Source: Streptomyces sp. NRRL S-350 (GTDB taxonomy: Bacteria; Actinomycetota; Actinomycetes; Streptomycetales; Streptomycetaceae). From it: DNA of 64,000 nt. The stretch spans positions 160,420 to 224,419 of the forward strand of contig NZ_JOHO01000005.1 in the NCBI RefSeq assembly GCF_000719705.1, read 5' to 3'. A program made the translations under genes and the position numbers. Under the pieces are notes generated by a model that saw only the letters and a program-made list of their open reading frames with translations, was not told where the DNA came from and did no database searches. Numbering within the stretch: the first letter of the stretch is position 1; every line of letters begins with the position of its first letter. Positions 21,845-32,919 of the stretch are shown piece by piece.

Positions 21845-23071
21845 TCAGTCGCGCCAGAGCAGCAGCAGCGCGCGGTCGTCGTTGATGTCCCGGGCCACCG
21901 TCTCGATCAGCGCGGCCGCGGCGCCCGGCCCCGCACCCGCTCCGCCGCCGGGCAGCAACCGGTCCGCCTCCCCCATCAGCCGGTCCATGCCCTCCCCGAG
22001 GTCCCGGCCCGGCGCCTCGACCATGCCGTCGGTGCACAGCATCAGGACGTCGCCCCGGTTCAGCCGGCCGCGCACGCCTTCGAACTTGGCGCCGTCGTAG
22101 ATCCCGAGCAGCGGGCCCTCGGCCTCCTTGACCTCCCAGCGGCCGGCGCCCTCCAGGCGCTGCATACCCGGCAGGTGCCCGGCCGACAGCAGCTCGTAGT
22201 CGCCGGTGTCGAGGTCCAGCACCAGGTGGACGGCGGTGGCGAAGCCCTCCTCCCAGGACTGGCGCAGCAGGTAGCCGTTGGCGGCGGGCAGGAAGTCGTG
22301 CGCGGGCAGCGAGCCGACCAGGCCGCCGAAGGCGCCGGAGAGCAGCAGCGCGCGGGAGCCGGCGTCCATGCCCTTGCCGGAGACGTCCGCGAGGACCACC
22401 TCCAGCAGCCGCCGGCCCGGGCCGGTGCGGGCGGCGACCACGAAGTCCCCGGAGAAGGACTGGCCGCCGGCCGGGCGCAGCGCCATGTCCGCGTGCCAGC
22501 CGGCCGGCAGCTCGGGCACCCGGCTCTGCACCCGCAGCCGCTCGCGCAGGTCGAACAGCATGGTGGAGCCGCCCCACCAGGGCACGCCGACCCGGGCCCG
22601 GAACTGGGCCAGCAGCAGGCCGCCCACCCCGGCGGCGCCGACCACCAGGGCCGCGCCCGGGGTCACGCCGTAGAGGTAGGCCGCGGGGTTGTCGCTGGCG
22701 ACCCGCTGGCCGGTGTGGATCACGGACTCGGCGGAGAGGCCGAGCGCGGCGAGCGCGTAGAGCACCACCAGGCTGCCGGGGCGCAGCAGCAGCGCGCCGG
22801 CCAGGATCGGCAGGACCAGGGAGGTGGGCGGGGCCCAGTCGGGGAGCCAGATGTTGAACAGGATCAGCAGCGGGACGAGCAGGGCGAGCGCGCACAGCAC
22901 CGGCCAGTCGGCTGCGCCGCCGCGGAAGTAGTCCACACCGGCCGTGCGCAGCCTTCGGCGGACCCGGCGGAGCCTCTTGCGCAACCGGGCCGTCACGGGC
23001 TCGGACGCCGGGGCGGCGCCGGGCCTCGTCGCAGTCGTCTGGGGCGGTGCGCCCGGCGGTCTGCCAGCCAT
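21845..23071 (-). CDS. membrane-anchored SpoIIE/PP2C-family phosphatase
   Basis: About 408 aa. The N-terminal basic cytoplasmic segment is followed by about four to five membrane helices (about 55-160) and a C-terminal PP2C domain with the SpoIIE-type motifs SGDFVVA, ADVSGKGMDAG, LLSAGHLPG, and LCTDGMVEAPG followed by a terminal NDDRALLLLWRD. Metal-binding aspartates are intact. Such proteins usually dephosphorylate anti-anti-sigma factors, but no partner anti-sigma or STAS gene is adjacent. ATG at 23071 was chosen; its ribosome-binding site (AGGG) is weak. Confidence 0.88.
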   Translation of the reverse strand: MAGRPPGAPPQTTATRPGAAPASEPVTARLRKRLRRVRRRLRTAGVDYFRGGAADWPVLCALALLVPLLILFNIWLPDWAPPTSLVLPILAGALLLRPGSLVVLYALAALGLSAESVIHTGQRVASDNPAAYLYGVTPGAALVVGAAGVGGLLLAQFRARVGVPWWGGSTMLFDLRERLRVQSRVPELPAGWHADMALRPAGGQSFSGDFVVAARTGPGRRLLEVVLADVSGKGMDAGSRALLLSGAFGGLVGSLPAHDFLPAANGYLLRQSWEEGFATAVHLVLDLDTGDYELLSAGHLPGMQRLEGAGRWEVKEAEGPLLGIYDGAKFEGVRGRLNRGDVLMLCTDGMVEAPGRDLGEGMDRLMGEADRLLPGGGAGAGPGAAAALIETVARDINDDRALLLLWRD

Positions 23072-23350
23072 GGAGCCCGACCCTATCCACGGGTGCGGCC
23101 CGGCGTCGACGGCCCGGGCGGGGGCGGCGGCGCCGGGGCGCGGGGTGCTCGGCGGGTTTCGGCCGATCGGGGCGGTCGCGGGCACGGCGTCAGGAGGCTT
23201 GCGCCGGTTGGGTGTACGAAACACGGGGGGCGCGTGTGCGCCCCGCGCGCGCGGCCGTCCGGTCGGTCGGCGCCTGTGGCCGATCCCACAGGCCGCCGGG
23301 CCCCGTCGGCGCTCTGTCGCCTCCCTGTCGGCGCCCCGGGACGGCGGCGG

Positions 23351-23376
23351 CCGGCCGCACGCGAGCGTGCGACCGG
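23351..23376 (-). terminator. terminator of rpiB
   Basis: A 12-bp stem with one mismatch (CCGGCCGCACGC with GCGTGCGACCGG) and a 2-nt loop, 26 nt beyond the rpiB stop. The rest of the 331-bp gap to the phosphatase gene shows no coding-like frame. Confidence 0.65.
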
Positions 23377-23402
23377 CCGGGAGGAGGGTGGGGTGGCTGG
23401 GA

Positions 23403-23888
23403 TCAGCCCTGGGGGTGGTGGGCCGGGATCGGCGGGAGCTCGCCGGTGGTCTCGTACTCGCTCAGCATCTCGATCCGGCGGGTGTGCCGCGGCTCGCCGC
23501 TGTACGGGGTGCGGAGGAAGACCTCGACGAACGACGTGGCCTCCTCCGTCGTGTGCATGCGGCCGCCGATGGAGATCACGTTGGCGTCGTTGTGCTGGCG
23601 GCCGAGCTCGGCGGTCTGCACGCTCCAGGCCAGCGCGGCCCGTACGCCCTTGACCTTGTTGGCGGCGATCGCCTCCCCGTTGCCCGAGCCGCCGATCACG
23701 ACGCCCAGCGCCTCCGGGTCCGCGGCGGTGCGCTCGGCGGCGCGCAGGCAGAACGGCGGGTAGTCGTCCTCGGCGTCGTAGATGTGCGGCCCGCAGTCGA
23801 CCGGCTCGTGGCCGGCCCCCTTCAGCCACTCCACGAGGTGGTTCTTCAGTTCGTATCCGGCATGGTCGGAGCCCAGGTACACGCGCAT
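23403..23888 (-). CDS. rpiB: ribose-5-phosphate isomerase B
   Basis: 161-aa RpiB/LacAB-family sugar isomerase interconverting ribose-5-P and ribulose-5-P in the pentose phosphate pathway. It opens with MRVYLGSDHAGYELK and has the GGSGNGEAIAANK active-site loop. The base at this position is Glu72 instead of the cysteine of the E. coli enzyme, which is the mycobacterial/actinobacterial type. ATG at 23888 gives the canonical N-terminus; no clear Shine-Dalgarno is visible. Confidence 0.93.
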   Translation of the reverse strand: MRVYLGSDHAGYELKNHLVEWLKGAGHEPVDCGPHIYDAEDDYPPFCLRAAERTAADPEALGVVIGGSGNGEAIAANKVKGVRAALAWSVQTAELGRQHNDANVISIGGRMHTTEEATSFVEVFLRTPYSGEPRHTRRIEMLSEYETTGELPPIPAHHPQG

Positions 23889-23935
23889 GCCATGAGTGTG
23901 GCACGCGGCCGCACCCGGGCCCGACAACGGGGGCG

Positions 23936-24535
23936 TCAGCGCCGGCCGACGAGCTTCCAGGCCAGCGGCAGCGCGCCGGCGGCGAAGGCGGCCTTCAGGG
24001 CGTCGCCGACCAGGTAGGGGTAGAGGCCGAGCTCGGCGGCGCGGGCGAGCGGCACGTGCAGGGAGAGGGCCAGGTACGGGACGCCGACGGCGTAGATGGC
24101 GAGGCTGCCGAGGGCCATGGTGACGACGGTGTTCACCGGGGTGCGGTCGGCGCCGCGCCGGGCCAGCGCGCCGGTCAGGGCGGCGGCGAGGACGAATCCG
24201 AGCACGTAGCCGAGGGAGGGCATCGCCCAGCCGGAGGTGCCCTCGGCGAACCAGGGCAGGCCGGCCAGGCCGGCCAGCAGGTAGAGGGCGAGCGAGGCGG
24301 CGCCGCGGCGGGCGCCGAGCGCGGTGCCGACCAGCAGGGCGGCGAAGGTCTGGCCGGTGACCGGCACCGGAGAGCCGGGGACGTTCACCGACAGCTGGGC
24401 GGCCACACCGGTCAGTGCGGCGCCGCCGGCCACCAGGGCCAGGTCGCGGGCCTGGGCGCCGAGGCGGGTGGACGCGGCGGGCAGCAGGTCGGCGAGGACG
24501 GCGCGACGCGGTATCGGGGTGGTGGCGGTGGCCAT
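23936..24535 (-). CDS. bioY: BioY-family biotin transporter substrate-binding subunit
   Basis: 199-aa membrane S-component of an ECF-type biotin transporter, with about six helices. The family signature PGSPVPVTGQTFAALLVGTALG is present (about 53-74). The ATG is preceded by GGAGGAG 7 nt upstream. No bioM/bioN ATPase or T-component genes are adjacent, so it either works alone or uses shared ECF modules. It is divergent from the APC permease. Confidence 0.92.
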   Translation of the reverse strand: MATATTPIPRRAVLADLLPAASTRLGAQARDLALVAGGAALTGVAAQLSVNVPGSPVPVTGQTFAALLVGTALGARRGAASLALYLLAGLAGLPWFAEGTSGWAMPSLGYVLGFVLAAALTGALARRGADRTPVNTVVTMALGSLAIYAVGVPYLALSLHVPLARAAELGLYPYLVGDALKAAFAAGALPLAWKLVGRR

Positions 24536-24769
24536 CGGGGGCTCCTCCGTGGGGGTCCGGGTGAGTGAACACCTGTGAACCTACGCGGTGATCCACTGCG
24601 CCACCTCCGCGGTTTCGGACAAAGCCCCACCCTCGGGCGTTGTCGGAACCGGCCGGGGACGACGCTGCGTCACGGTCCGGACGCGGGCGGTTGCGGTCCG
24701 GTCCGCCATGTGGTCCCGGGCCGGACATTGTTGGCATGGCCGGAGGCGGCCCCGGATATTGGACAACTC

Positions 24770-26230
24770 ATGCCGCATACCGCACAGTCTGGAACCACCC
24801 CTATGGCCCCCACCTCCGTGCCCTCGGCGCCCGGGACCACCGACGCCGCCACCCGACCGGCCGACGGCCCGGCCCCGGGTGGCCAGCAGCTCGCCCACGG
24901 GCTGAAGCAGCGCCACCTGTCGATGATCGCCCTCGGCGGCGTGATCGGCGCGGGCCTCTTCGTCGGCTCCGGCGCCGGCATCGCGGCCGCGGGCCCGGCG
25001 ATCATCCTGGCCTTCGTCCTCTCCGGCCTGCTGGTCATGCTGATCATGCGGATGCTCGGCGAGATGTCCGCGGCCCGCCCCGCCTCCGGCTCGTTCTCGG
25101 TGCACGCCGAGAAGGAGATCGGCCCGTGGGCCGGGATCACCGCGGGCTGGATGTACTGGGTGATGCTCTGCTGCGGCGTCGCCGCCGAGGCCACCGCCGC
25201 CGGGAAGATCGTCAACGGCTGGATACCGGGCGTCTCCTCGTGGGTCTGGGTCGCCCTGTTCATGGTCTTCTTCTGCGCCAGCAACCTCACCGCGGTGAAG
25301 AACTTCGGCGAGTTCGAGTTCTGGTTCGCCACCGTCAAGGTCGCGGCGATCGTCGCCTTCCTGGTCCTCGGCGGGCTGGGCATCGCCGGGGTGATCGGCC
25401 CCGGCTCCCCCGGCACCGGCAACCTCACCGGCCAGGGCGGCTTCCTGCCGAACGGCGGCAACGGCCTGATCGTCGGCCTGCTCGCCTCGGTCTTCGCGTA
25501 CGGCGGTCTGGAGACCGTGACCATCGCCGCCGCCGAGTCCGACGACCCCAAGAAGAACGTCGCCAACGCCGTGCGCACCGCGGTGTGGCGGATCGCGATC
25601 TTCTACATCGGCTCGATGGCCCTGGTCGTCACCCTGGTCTCCTGGAAGGACCCGGCGGTCGTCACCGACGGCCCGTACGTCACCGTGCTGAGCCACCTCG
25701 GGGTGCCCGCCGCCGGGACGATCATGCAGGTCGTCGTGCTGGTCGCGCTGCTGTCCGCGATGAACGCCAACATCTACGGCGCCTCCCGGATGGCGTACTC
25801 GCTGGTCGGCCGCGGCCAGGGCCCCAAGGCGCTGGCCAAGGTCAGCGGCGGGGTGCCGCGCCGGGCCGTGCTGGCCTCCTGCCTGTTCGGCTTCGGCGCC
25901 GTGCTGGCCGCCAAGTTCTGGCCGGACACCGTGTTCACCTGGCTGATGAACACCACCGGCGTCGCGATCCTGGTGGTCTGGCTGTTCATCTGCGGGGTCC
26001 AGCTGCGGATGCGCCGCCGGCTGGAGCGCGAGGCGCCCGAGCTGCTCACCGTGAAGATGTGGGGCTACCCCTACCTGACCTGGCTCGCGATGGCCGCCGT
26101 GGCCGGCATCCTCGCGCTGATGACCACCACCGAGGGCAACCGGCAGCAGCTGTACGCGGCCGGGGTGCTGGTCGCGCTGCTGTCCGCCGCCGGCCTGCTC
26201 AAGCAGCGCCGGGACGCCGCCGCCCGCTGA
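24770..26230 (+). CDS. amino-acid permease (APC superfamily, AAT type)
   Basis: About 486 aa with twelve hydrophobic segments. The N-terminal cytoplasmic part contains LKQRHLSMIALGGVIGAGLFVGSG, the classical APC first-helix signature, and helix 2-3 contains the MLGEMSAARPASGSF motif of amino-acid/GABA permeases. Probable H+-coupled amino-acid importer; the substrate cannot be read from sequence. The ATG at 24770 precedes MPHTAQSG, and ATG 24803 is an alternative; neither has a strong ribosome-binding site. A strong bidirectional terminator follows. Confidence 0.9.
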   Translation: MPHTAQSGTTPMAPTSVPSAPGTTDAATRPADGPAPGGQQLAHGLKQRHLSMIALGGVIGAGLFVGSGAGIAAAGPAIILAFVLSGLLVMLIMRMLGEMSAARPASGSFSVHAEKEIGPWAGITAGWMYWVMLCCGVAAEATAAGKIVNGWIPGVSSWVWVALFMVFFCASNLTAVKNFGEFEFWFATVKVAAIVAFLVLGGLGIAGVIGPGSPGTGNLTGQGGFLPNGGNGLIVGLLASVFAYGGLETVTIAAAESDDPKKNVANAVRTAVWRIAIFYIGSMALVVTLVSWKDPAVVTDGPYVTVLSHLGVPAAGTIMQVVVLVALLSAMNANIYGASRMAYSLVGRGQGPKALAKVSGGVPRRAVLASCLFGFGAVLAAKFWPDTVFTWLMNTTGVAILVVWLFICGVQLRMRRRLEREAPELLTVKMWGYPYLTWLAMAAVAGILALMTTTEGNRQQLYAAGVLVALLSAAGLLKQRRDAAAR

Positions 26231-26238
26231 GCCCCCGT

Positions 26239-26284
26239 ACGCGGCAGGGCCCCGGTACCGGTCGGTACCGGGGCCCTGCCGCGT
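26239..26284. terminator. bidirectional terminator, 22-bp perfect stem
   Basis: Arms 26239-26260 and 26263-26284 are perfectly complementary with a 2-nt loop, between the convergent permease and DsbA-like genes. Confidence 0.88.
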
Positions 26285-26305
26285 GTCCGGGGCGGTGCGT
26301 CCGGG

Positions 26306-26938
26306 CTACTCGAAGGACGGGCCGGCCGTCCGGGTGCGCTTGATCTCGTAGAAGCCCGGGGTGGAGGCCACCAGCAGGGTGCCGTCCCAGAGCCGGGCCG
26401 CGGCCTCGCCCTTGGGGGCGGGGGTGACCACCGGGCCGAAGAAGGCCACCCGGTCGCCGTCCGCACCCTCGACCGCGATGACCGGCGTGCCGACGTCCTC
26501 GCCGACCAGCGTGATGCCCTCCTTGTGCGACGCACGCAGGGCCTCGTCGTAGGCGTCGGTGTCGGCGGCGTCGGCCAGCTCGGCAGGCAGGCCCGCGGCC
26601 ACCAGGGCGGCCGTGACCGTCTCCCGGTTCTGCGGCAGGCCCTGGTTGTGGAAGCGCAGGCCCAGCTCGGTGTAGAGCCGGCCGAGCACCTCCTCGCCGT
26701 GCTGCTCGGCGGCGGCTATGCACACCCGCACCGCGCCCCAGGCGTTGTCCAGCAGCTCGCGGTAGTTCTCCGGGAGGTCCCGGTGCTCGTTCAGCACCGA
26801 CAGGCTCATCACGTGCCAGCGCACGTCGACCGGGCGCAGCTGCTGAACCTCGATCAGCCAGCGGGAGGTCATCCACGCCCACGGGCAGGCCGGGTCGAAC
26901 CAGAAGTCGGCGGTCTTGCGCTCAGCGGCAGTCGTCAC
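26306..26938 (-). CDS. DsbA-like protein of the mycothiol-dependent nitroreductase (Rv2466c-like) family
   Basis: 210-aa thioredoxin-fold protein. The N-terminal WFDPACPWAWMTSRW places a single active-site cysteine (Cys18) in CPWA, where Rv2466c-type enzymes have CPWC. An all-helical insertion follows, and the cis-Pro element is GTPVIAV. Family members reduce substrates with mycothiol; a one-cysteine site would need a monothiol mechanism. The GTG start has AAGGA about 10 nt upstream. It is convergent with the permease and divergent from pepN. Confidence 0.82.
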   Translation of the reverse strand: MTTAAERKTADFWFDPACPWAWMTSRWLIEVQQLRPVDVRWHVMSLSVLNEHRDLPENYRELLDNAWGAVRVCIAAAEQHGEEVLGRLYTELGLRFHNQGLPQNRETVTAALVAAGLPAELADAADTDAYDEALRASHKEGITLVGEDVGTPVIAVEGADGDRVAFFGPVVTPAPKGEAAARLWDGTLLVASTPGFYEIKRTRTAGPSFE

Positions 26939-27159
26939 TGCGTGTCGTCCTTAGTGAGGTGGTCCGGGCAGGGGAATTCCGCCCCGCGGACCCCAACACC
27001 CGCCAGGCGCCGCTGATTCCGCCCCGGGCGCGACGGCCGGTGCAATGGTACCGGCGGTGCGGAGCGTGAAAGGATGGCCCCGCGCGCGGCCACACCGCGC
27101 ACGAGACCCGCACCACCCAGACGCGCACCACCGTGCGAGCCGGACAAAGGAGTACCGCC

Positions 27160-29751
27160 GTGCCGGGCAAGAACCTCAGCCGCGACGAAGCCCAGCAGCG
27201 GGCCAGCATCCTGGCCGTGGACGGCTACCGGGTCCGGCTGGACGTGACCTCGGCCCCGGATCCGGCCTCCGCCACCTTCCGCTCCACCACCACGATCGCC
27301 TTCCGCTGCTCCCGGCCCGGCACGGACACCTTCCTCGACCTGCTCGCCCCCGCCGTCCGCTCGGTCACCCTCAACGGCCGCGCCCTCGACCCGGCCACCG
27401 CCTACGACGGCGCCCGGGTGCACGTCGACGGCCTGGCCGCCGAGAACGTCCTCACCGTCGAGGCCGACTGCGCCTACAGCCGCACCGGCGAGGGCCTGCA
27501 CCGCTTCGTCGACCCGGTGGACGGCGAGACCTACCTCTACACCCACTACGAGCCGGCCGACGCCCGCCGGGTGTTCGCGAACTTCGAACAGCCCGACCTG
27601 AAGGCCCCGTTCACCTTCACCGTGACCGCCCCGGCCGCCTGGGACGTGTGGTCCAACGCCCCGCACGAGACGGTCACCGCGGAGGACGGCGCCCGCACCT
27701 GGGAGTTCGCGCCGACCAAGCCGATCTCCACCTACCTCACCGCCGTCGTCGCCGGCCCCTACCACGTCGCCCGCGACCACTACAGCCGCGAACTCGCCGA
27801 CGGCACCACCCTGGAGATCCCGCTCTCCGCGATGTGCCGCAAGTCCCTCGCCCCGTACTTCGACGCGGACGAGATCCTCGGCGTCACCAAGCTCGGACTC
27901 GACTTCTTCCACGAGGAGTTCGCCTACCCGTACCCCTTCGGCAAGTACGACCAGGCCTTCGTGCCCGAGTACAACATCGGCGCGATGGAGAACCCCGGCT
28001 GCGTCACCTTCCGCGAGGAGTTCGTCTTCCGGTCGAAGGTCACCGACGCCGCCTACGAGGGCCGGGCCAACGTCATCCTGCACGAGATGGCGCACATGTG
28101 GTTCGGCGACCTGGTGACCATGCGGTGGTGGGACGACCTGTGGCTGAAGGAGTCCTTCGCCGACTTCATGGGCGCCTACGCCCTGGTCGGCGCCCGCACC
28201 CGCTACTCCTCCGCCTGGGTCACCTTCGCCAACCAGCGCAAGGCGTGGGCCTACCGGCAGGACCAGTTCCCCACCACGCACCCGATCACCGCGGACATCC
28301 GGGACCTGGAGGCCGCCAAGCTCAACTTCGACGGCATCACCTACGCCAAGGGCGCCTCCGTCCTCAAGCAGCTGGTGGCGTACGCCGGTTCGGAGTCCTT
28401 CTTCGAGGGCGCCCGCCGCTACTTCCGGCGCCACGCCTTCGGCAACACCGAGCTCACCGACCTCCTGGAGATCCTGGAGGAGACCAGCGGCCGCGACCTC
28501 AAGTCCTGGGCCGCCGCCTGGCTGCAGACCGCCGGGGTGAACGCGCTGACCCCGCAGGTCACCACCGACGCCGAGGGCCGGATCACCGAGCTGGCCGTCC
28601 TCCAGGACGGCACCGCGGACGGTTCGGCGACTCCGTCGCGCGGCCTGCGCCCGCACCGGATCGCCGTCGGCCTGTACGACCGGGACGGCGACGGCGCGCT
28701 GGTGCGCACCGAACGGATCGAGCTGGACGTCACCGGCGCCCGCACCGTGGTGCCCGAGGCGGCCGGCCGGCCCCGCCCGGCGTTGGTGCTGCTCAACGAC
28801 GACGACCTGACCTACTGCAAGATCCGGTTCGACGAGGAGTCGCTGGAGACCCTGCGCACCGGCCTCGGCGACATCGACGGCGAGCTGTCCCGCGCCCTCG
28901 CCTGGTCCGCCGTCTGGAACCTCACCCGCGACGGCCTGATGCCGGCCCGCGACTACGTCGCCCTGGTGCTGCGCTTCGCCGGCCAGGAGGGCAACATCGG
29001 CGTGCTGCAGTCGCTGCACGCCCAGGCCAAGACCGCCGTCGACCTGTACGCCGATCCGGCCTGGCGCGCCGAGGGCGGCCGACTGCTCGCCGACGGCGCC
29101 CTGCGCGAGCTGCGCGACGCCGTCCCCGGCAGCGACCACCAGCTGGCCTGGGCCCGCTTCCTCGCCCAGACCGCCGGCGGCGCCGAGCACCTCGGCCTGG
29201 TCCGCGGCCTGCTGGCCGGCAGCGCCCGGATCGACGGCCTGGACGTCGACCAGGAGCTGCGCTGGTCGCTGTGGCTGGCGCTGGCCGCCGCCGGGCAGGC
29301 CGGCGACGAGGAGCTGGCCGCGGAGCTGGCCGCCGACAACACCGCGAGCGGCAAGCGGCAGTACACCCAGTGCCTGGCCGCCCGGCCCACCCCGGAGGCC
29401 AAGGCCGCCGCGTGGTCGGCCGTCGTCGACTCGGACGAGCTGCCGAACGCCCTCGTCGAGGCCAACATCGCGGGCTTCGCGCTGCCCGCGCACCGCGACC
29501 TGACCGCCCTCTACGCGGCGCCGTACTTCAAGCTGCTGGAGAAGGTCTGGGCCGAGCGGACCATCGAGATCGCGATGCGCTTCGTCGGCGGCTTCTTCCC
29601 GAGCGCGCAGACCGGCGAGCAGACCGTGGCCGAGGCCGACGCGTGGCTGGACGGCCACCCGCAGGCGGCGCCGGCGCTGCGCCGCCTGGTGCTGGAGCGC
29701 CGGGACGACCTGGCCCGCGCGCTGCGGGCCCAGGCCTGCGACCGGGCCTGA
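27160..29751 (+). CDS. pepN: aminopeptidase N (M1 zinc metallopeptidase)
   Basis: 863-aa aminopeptidase that removes N-terminal residues from peptides. The exopeptidase motif GAMEN lies at 274-278. The zinc site is H308-E-M-A-H312 with the third ligand E331 in WLKESFADF. The C-terminal half is the ERAP1-like helical domain. GTG at 27160 was chosen because AAAGGAG lies 7 nt upstream. Length and order are typical of Streptomyces PepN. Confidence 0.96.
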   Translation: MPGKNLSRDEAQQRASILAVDGYRVRLDVTSAPDPASATFRSTTTIAFRCSRPGTDTFLDLLAPAVRSVTLNGRALDPATAYDGARVHVDGLAAENVLTVEADCAYSRTGEGLHRFVDPVDGETYLYTHYEPADARRVFANFEQPDLKAPFTFTVTAPAAWDVWSNAPHETVTAEDGARTWEFAPTKPISTYLTAVVAGPYHVARDHYSRELADGTTLEIPLSAMCRKSLAPYFDADEILGVTKLGLDFFHEEFAYPYPFGKYDQAFVPEYNIGAMENPGCVTFREEFVFRSKVTDAAYEGRANVILHEMAHMWFGDLVTMRWWDDLWLKESFADFMGAYALVGARTRYSSAWVTFANQRKAWAYRQDQFPTTHPITADIRDLEAAKLNFDGITYAKGASVLKQLVAYAGSESFFEGARRYFRRHAFGNTELTDLLEILEETSGRDLKSWAAAWLQTAGVNALTPQVTTDAEGRITELAVLQDGTADGSATPSRGLRPHRIAVGLYDRDGDGALVRTERIELDVTGARTVVPEAAGRPRPALVLLNDDDLTYCKIRFDEESLETLRTGLGDIDGELSRALAWSAVWNLTRDGLMPARDYVALVLRFAGQEGNIGVLQSLHAQAKTAVDLYADPAWRAEGGRLLADGALRELRDAVPGSDHQLAWARFLAQTAGGAEHLGLVRGLLAGSARIDGLDVDQELRWSLWLALAAAGQAGDEELAAELAADNTASGKRQYTQCLAARPTPEAKAAAWSAVVDSDELPNALVEANIAGFALPAHRDLTALYAAPYFKLLEKVWAERTIEIAMRFVGGFFPSAQTGEQTVAEADAWLDGHPQAAPALRRLVLERRDDLARALRAQACDRA

Positions 29752-29760
29752 CGCCCGTCG

Positions 29761-29797
29761 CGCGAGGGGGCCCACCGGTGCGGTGGGCCCCCTCGCG
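29761..29797 (+). terminator. terminator of pepN
   Basis: A 17-bp perfect stem (CGCGAGGGGGCCCACCG with its complement) and a GTG loop, 9 nt after the pepN stop. Confidence 0.85.
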
Positions 29798-29877
29798 CGT
29801 CCTTCCGGCCGGGGCGCGAGCGGGCGTACCGATCCGTTTCCCGGGGCGGCGATCCGGCACGCGGAAGCGGAGAACGC

Positions 29878-29914
29878 GAAGGGGCCGGACCGCGCGATGC
29901 GGTCCGGCCCCTTC
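29878..29914 (-). terminator. terminator of aconitase gene
   Basis: A 16-bp perfect stem (GAAGGGGCCGGACCGC with its complement) and a 5-nt loop, 16 nt after the acnA stop; convergent with the pepN terminator. Confidence 0.85.
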
Positions 29915-29930
29915 AGGCGCTGGGCGCGGC

Positions 29931-32576
<2,646 letters not shown>

Positions 32577-32627
32577 GACTGACTCCTTCTGGGTGCTTCG
32601 TGCGATATCCGGCCGCCATGCGATGGT

Positions 32628-32654
32628 AAGGTCAGCCTTAGTTAGGCTCGCCTT
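32628..32654 (-). promoter_or_regulatory. iron-box-like (DtxR/IdeR/DmdR-type) inverted repeat upstream of acnA
   Basis: AAGGTCAGCC and GGCTCGCCTT form imperfect arms (8 of 10 pairs) around TTAGTTA. The half-sites AGGCT/AGCCT and the TTAG core resemble the 19-bp DmdR/IdeR iron box; two overlapping boxes can be aligned, each matching about 13 of 19 positions. Aconitase is an established IdeR/DtxR target in other actinobacteria. It lies 52-78 bp upstream of the start codon. Confidence 0.6.
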
Positions 32655-32686
32655 GCCCGCATCGCCGGGGAGCGCCTCTCGGCAAG

Positions 32687-32738
32687 TATCTTGATGTCGA
32701 GATATATCGTAATGGGCAGTTATCTCGATGTCGAGATA
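32687..32738 (-). promoter_or_regulatory. twin 18-bp palindromic operators upstream of acnA
   Basis: TATCTCGATGTCGAGATA at 32721-32738 is a perfect 8-bp inverted repeat with a 2-bp spacer. A copy with one change, TATCTTGATGTCGAGATA, is at 32687-32704. Centres are 34 bp apart, about three helical turns. The size and symmetry suit a MarR-family dimer; TamR, which controls aconitase in S. coelicolor, is a candidate by inference. Confidence 0.7.
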
Positions 32739-32759
32739 AACCATAGTGCATGCCGTGGC

Positions 32760-32915
32760 TCACTGGTCGTCCGGGCCGCGCCGCTTGCGCTCCAGCCTGA
32801 TCAGCCAGACCGCTCCCGCCACCACCGCAGCCGCCATCAGCAGCACCACCACAAGCTCACCACCGGAACCGCCGGTCGGCGAGGGGGCGATGTCCGCCAG
32901 CAGGATCGTCCTCAT
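32760..32915 (-). CDS. small single-pass membrane protein
   Basis: 51-aa protein with a short N-terminal ectodomain-like segment, one membrane helix (GELVVVLLMAAAVVAGAVWLI) and a basic tail RLERKRRGPDDQ. ATG at 32915 lies 4 nt after the stop of the larger membrane gene and is preceded by GGGGAGG, so the two are translationally linked. Function unknown. Confidence 0.65.
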   Translation of the reverse strand: MRTILLADIAPSPTGGSGGELVVVLLMAAAVVAGAVWLIRLERKRRGPDDQ

Positions 32916-32919
32916 CTCT

